NCBI GenBank assembly: GCA_024643825.1 | Contig: JAHEME010000174.1 | Location: 1 to 6,401, forward strand | Direction: 5' to 3' | DNA length: 6,401 nt | Source of the DNA: Chloroflexota bacterium | Lineage (GTDB): Bacteria; Chloroflexota; Anaerolineae; Aggregatilineales; UBA3940 | Part shown: piece after piece, positions 4,294 to 6,401 of the stretch | Numbering within the stretch: the first letter of the stretch is position 1 | How the letters are laid out: every line of letters starts with the position of its first letter | Notes under the pieces: generated by a model | Told to the model about the DNA's origin: nothing | The model's input: the letters and a program-made list of their open reading frames with translations, nothing else | The model's database searches: none | Translations under genes and position numbers: made by a program

Positions 4294-4866
4294 ATGTCTA
4301 CAGACGATCTTCAACCGCACTCGCGGACGAAAAAGGAAACTGACAAATTTACGAAAGAGCCTGAGGCAGCAGCAGTGCAGGGTGGGGAAGGCGATGCTGA
4401 ACAGCAAGAGGAGGGTACGTCCACGCATCAGCTACGTATGCTGCCCAAACTTGCCACGGATATCAAGCCCTGGCGTGTTATTTTTCAAACCCTCAGCGCA
4501 GATTCTAAGGTGGTTGGTGTTGATGTAGAGGCGATTGCAGTAGTAGGTCGCTCTGACTCATCAGCCAACATTATGCCTGATCTTGACCTTGACCCACATG
4601 GTGGGAAGTCCTTTGGAGTTTCACGGCGGCACGCCATCTTGCTTCCTACAGGGGATGGTTTGTGCCTAATCGACCTCGACAGCACCAATGGAACCTGGAT
4701 CAATGGTGTGTACCTTCAGCCGGGCCAAAAATATCGCTTGCGCAGCGGCGACCGCGTTGAGTTCGGGCGATTGCGATTGGCGGTACGAGTAGTCGGCGCT
4801 ATGCTGCAAGGTGGCACTGCCGATGATGAAACCGCCGTGACGCGTCCCAAGCCACAGCGACGGTAG
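4294..4866 (+). CDS. FHA-domain protein
   Basis: FHA domains bind phosphothreonine peptides, usually as partners of Ser/Thr kinases. From ATG 4294 the protein has 190 residues. Residues 1-50 are polar and low in complexity (EPEAAAVQGGEGDAEQQEEG at 22-41), probably disordered. The FHA domain spans about 75-167 with all core motifs: VVGRS (83-87), SRRH (110-113), STNGTWING (130-138) and the LRSGDRVEFG strand (149-158). The C-terminal tail is short and contains DDETAVTRP (177-185). No membrane segment is present. An open frame extends 27 codons further up to ATG 4213, with another ATG at 4273, but GGA 7-8 nt before 4294 and the composition favour the later start. The gene is divergent from the ytxH-like gene and ends at a strong terminator. 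No kinase is in the window. Confidence 0.9.
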   Translation: MSTDDLQPHSRTKKETDKFTKEPEAAAVQGGEGDAEQQEEGTSTHQLRMLPKLATDIKPWRVIFQTLSADSKVVGVDVEAIAVVGRSDSSANIMPDLDLDPHGGKSFGVSRRHAILLPTGDGLCLIDLDSTNGTWINGVYLQPGQKYRLRSGDRVEFGRLRLAVRVVGAMLQGGTADDETAVTRPKPQRR

Positions 4867-4889
4867 AATACCATCTGAGAAACATGCAG

Positions 4890-4913
4890 GGCACGCTCAC
4901 TCGCGTGCCTTTT
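4890..4913 (+). terminator. Terminator of the FHA gene
   Basis: GGCACGC (4890-4896), loop TCACTC and GCGTGCC (4903-4909) form a perfect 7-bp stem followed by TTTTGCGTTTG. It lies 23 nt after the FHA stop and separates that gene from the peptidase. Confidence 0.9.
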
Positions 4914-4941
4914 GCGTTTGTGGTTCCTGATGCGCTTTAAT
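4912..4941 (+). promoter_or_regulatory. Candidate promoter of the M24 peptidase gene
   Basis: TTGCGT (4912-4917), 18-nt spacer and TTTAAT (4936-4941). The match is moderate and the -35 overlaps the terminator tail. A strong terminator directly upstream means the peptidase gene needs a promoter in this short gap. Confidence 0.4.
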
Positions 4942-4967
4942 TGGGATGCATACCATTTGATCTTCAC

Positions 4968-4972
4968 AGGAG
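4968..4972 (+). promoter_or_regulatory. Ribosome binding site fixing the TTG start
   Basis: AGGAG with a 7-nt spacer to TTG 4980. No other in-frame candidate start (TTG 4941, or any ATG before codon 29 of the mature frame) has a comparable site, so this decides the peptidase start. Confidence 0.8.
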
Positions 4973-4979
4973 ATTTGCC

Positions 4980-6095
4980 TTGTACGCCGAGCGATTAAGC
5001 CGCTTACAGTCTGAACTGCGCCAGCGTCAGATCGATTGCCTTGCCCTGATCCCTGGCGCAAATATGCGGTACATGACGGGGTTGGATTTTCACTTAATGG
5101 AGCGCCCTACCATCGGATTCTTCCCCAAGGACTCGAAACCAGTGTTCGTTCTAGGTGCGCTCGAAGTTCCTCGCATAAAGGCGGCTATCGAGTCGGGATC
5201 ATTGTATGAGGCTGACGTTGTCTCTTATACGGATGCCGAAGGCCCTGACCTTGCTTATGAACAGGCCATGATGGGTCTCCCAGAGATTCAACGTTATGCG
5301 GTGGAATACCTCACCATGCGCGTGATGGAAATCAAGATTGTCCAACGGCATGTTCCCGTGGCAGCGATGCAGGATGCTGGGCCTGTGATGGATGTGCTCC
5401 GTCTCCGCAAAAGCTCGGAGGAAGTAGCCGCGATGCGTCGGGCCATTGCGATCAGTGAGGGCGCTCTCGAAGATGTGCTAGGACGGCTTAAACTAGGGAT
5501 GACGGAACGCGAAATCGCGAACATGTTGACGCTCGCTCAGTTGGAAGCAGGCGGCGGCGTTGTTCCCTTCGAGCCGATTGTTCTCATTGGCCCGAATGCT
5601 GCTCTGCCGCATGGGACGCCCGGCAGCCGGCCTCTGAAGAACGGTGAGGTGCTTCTCATCGATTTTGGTACGACCAGCGGCGGCTATATATCAGACATTA
5701 CCCGGACATTCTTTGTAGGCCAGCCTTCAGAGAGGGATCGCGCAGTCTATGAAGCTGTACTGGCAGCGAATGAGGCAGGACGGGCCGCTTCAGCACCTGG
5801 GGTATCCTGCCAGGATGTGGATCGCGCAGCACGAGCAGCAATTGATGACGCGGGCTACGGGGAGTATTTCATTCACCGAACAGGTCACGGGATTGGCATG
5901 GAGGGTCACGAAGGCCCCTATATTCGTGAAGGAAACCCCCTCCCCCTGGATCCGGGCATGGCGTACACTATTGAACCAGGCATTTACCTTGCCGGGGAGA
6001 TTGGTGTCCGCATTGAAGATAATCTCGTGGTCACAGAAACAGGGGTTGAGATACTAACAACTTTCCCACGTAATTTGCGAACGCTCGATTTGTAA
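4980..6095 (+). CDS. M24 family Xaa-Pro aminopeptidase/dipeptidase
   Basis: A metallopeptidase of the pita-bread fold that cleaves the bond before proline in peptides, in the cytosol. From TTG 4980 it has 371 residues, standard for bacterial PepQ/YpdF-like members and shorter than E. coli PepP. Residues about 1-140 form the creatinase-type N-terminal domain (including NMRYMTG at 28-34); 145-371 are the catalytic domain. The metal ligands are visible: D228 in LLIDFG, D239 in SDITRTF, H303 in HRTGHGIG, E332 in IEPGIY and E346 in VRIEDNLVV, with H211 (LPHG) and H310 as catalytic-site histidines. Whether it is an aminopeptidase or a dipeptidase cannot be decided from this. The frame is open 13 codons upstream to TTG 4941, but AGGAG 7 nt before 4980 supports the later start. 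An unidentified ORF begins 20 nt after its stop. Confidence 0.95.
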   Translation: MYAERLSRLQSELRQRQIDCLALIPGANMRYMTGLDFHLMERPTIGFFPKDSKPVFVLGALEVPRIKAAIESGSLYEADVVSYTDAEGPDLAYEQAMMGLPEIQRYAVEYLTMRVMEIKIVQRHVPVAAMQDAGPVMDVLRLRKSSEEVAAMRRAIAISEGALEDVLGRLKLGMTEREIANMLTLAQLEAGGGVVPFEPIVLIGPNAALPHGTPGSRPLKNGEVLLIDFGTTSGGYISDITRTFFVGQPSERDRAVYEAVLAANEAGRAASAPGVSCQDVDRAARAAIDDAGYGEYFIHRTGHGIGMEGHEGPYIREGNPLPLDPGMAYTIEPGIYLAGEIGVRIEDNLVVTETGVEILTTFPRNLRTLDL

Positions 6096-6114
6096 ATGGT
6101 ATAGAGCGTATCCT

Positions 6115-6401
6115 GTGCTGACAATTCTCTTACATGCCGATGTTCTGATCGACCGCAGCACGCTGGTGGTGCGTCTTCCCGATGCCTGGGCTGCCGTACT
6201 TTCCGCTGAACAAGGGGGGAAGTTCGAAGCATGGCGAATGGCTTATCATAAGGTGGTAGGAGATTGGGCCAGCTACTGGGATGACCTTGATCTGAACGAG
6301 GATGACTCGCTGGCTCAGTGGCGCGAGGGTCGTTGGCGCATTGTGAGGGCCATGTTTAGGGTATCCCGGCGGGATGCTCCGTCATCGGATCAAATGGCGC
6401 A
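6115..6401 (+). CDS. Unrecognised ORF, 5' part (runs off the right edge)
   Basis: From GTG 6115 an open frame continues for 95 codons to the window end. The product begins with a hydrophobic stretch, LTILLHADVLIDRSTLVVRL, too short and charged to be a clear signal peptide. It continues as an acidic, Trp-rich region (DWASYWDDLDLNEDD) and then a basic one (WREGRWRIVRAMFRVSRR). I do not recognise a family. It lies 19 nt past the peptidase stop on the same strand, compatible with an operon. The RBS is weak (GAG 8 nt before the GTG) and the frame is also open upstream, so the start is uncertain. Balanced codon use and the absence of stops support coding. Confidence 0.55.
   Translation, partial: MLTILLHADVLIDRSTLVVRLPDAWAAVLSAEQGGKFEAWRMAYHKVVGDWASYWDDLDLNEDDSLAQWREGRWRIVRAMFRVSRRDAPSSDQMA

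Noticed and set aside
4070..4294. A 74-codon minus-strand ORF in the ytxH-FHA intergenic region
   Set aside because: Lies upstream of the ytxH-like promoter, has no RBS or domain, and its composition is like non-coding AT-rich DNA.
5984..6232. An 82-codon minus-strand ORF at the end of the peptidase gene
   Set aside because: Antisense to the peptidase C-terminus and to the following plus-strand frame; no supporting signal.

Overview
The window looks like a chromosomal segment from a free-living bacterium with roughly balanced base composition. It carries housekeeping amino-acid genes, a YtxH-type membrane protein, an FHA-domain protein and an M24 peptidase, and uses some GTG and TTG starts. 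The mix would suit a Chloroflexota-like (Anaerolineae-type) genome, but no taxonomic marker is present, so that is only a guess. I see no mobile element, CRISPR array, tRNA or rRNA.

Left half (1-3793), all on the minus strand and read from right to left: a short possible leader ORF (3532-3606), a sulfotransferase-family gene (2464-3465), pheA prephenate dehydratase five bases behind it (1622-2458), then an independent promoter (TTGACA-18-TAAAGT, 1538-1567) that drives a long leader in front of ilvD. That leader is the most striking part of the window. It holds two successive leader peptides (1420-1497 and 1188-1319), each dense in Leu, Ile and Val codons. Each is followed by a strong Rho-independent terminator (1351-1382 and 1141-1166), and each terminator has an upstream segment that can pair with its 5' arm as an antiterminator. 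The layout is that of two tandem ribosome-mediated transcription attenuators. After the second comes an unrecognised 60-codon ORF with an excellent Shine-Dalgarno sequence; its stop overlaps the likely ilvD start by 8 nt. The N-terminal 310 codons of ilvD then run off the left edge.

Right half: a small YtxH-like membrane protein (3794-4018, minus) with its own terminator and extended -10 promoter is transcribed divergently from an FHA-domain protein (4294-4866, plus), which ends in a clear terminator. An M24 Xaa-Pro peptidase (start best placed at TTG 4980) follows, with a partial unrecognised ORF just downstream that leaves the window.

Working picture: ilvD (valine, isoleucine and leucine synthesis) is controlled by the supply of charged branched-chain tRNAs through two termination gates in series. 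pheA is controlled through its ACT domain and sits in a separate unit with the sulfotransferase.
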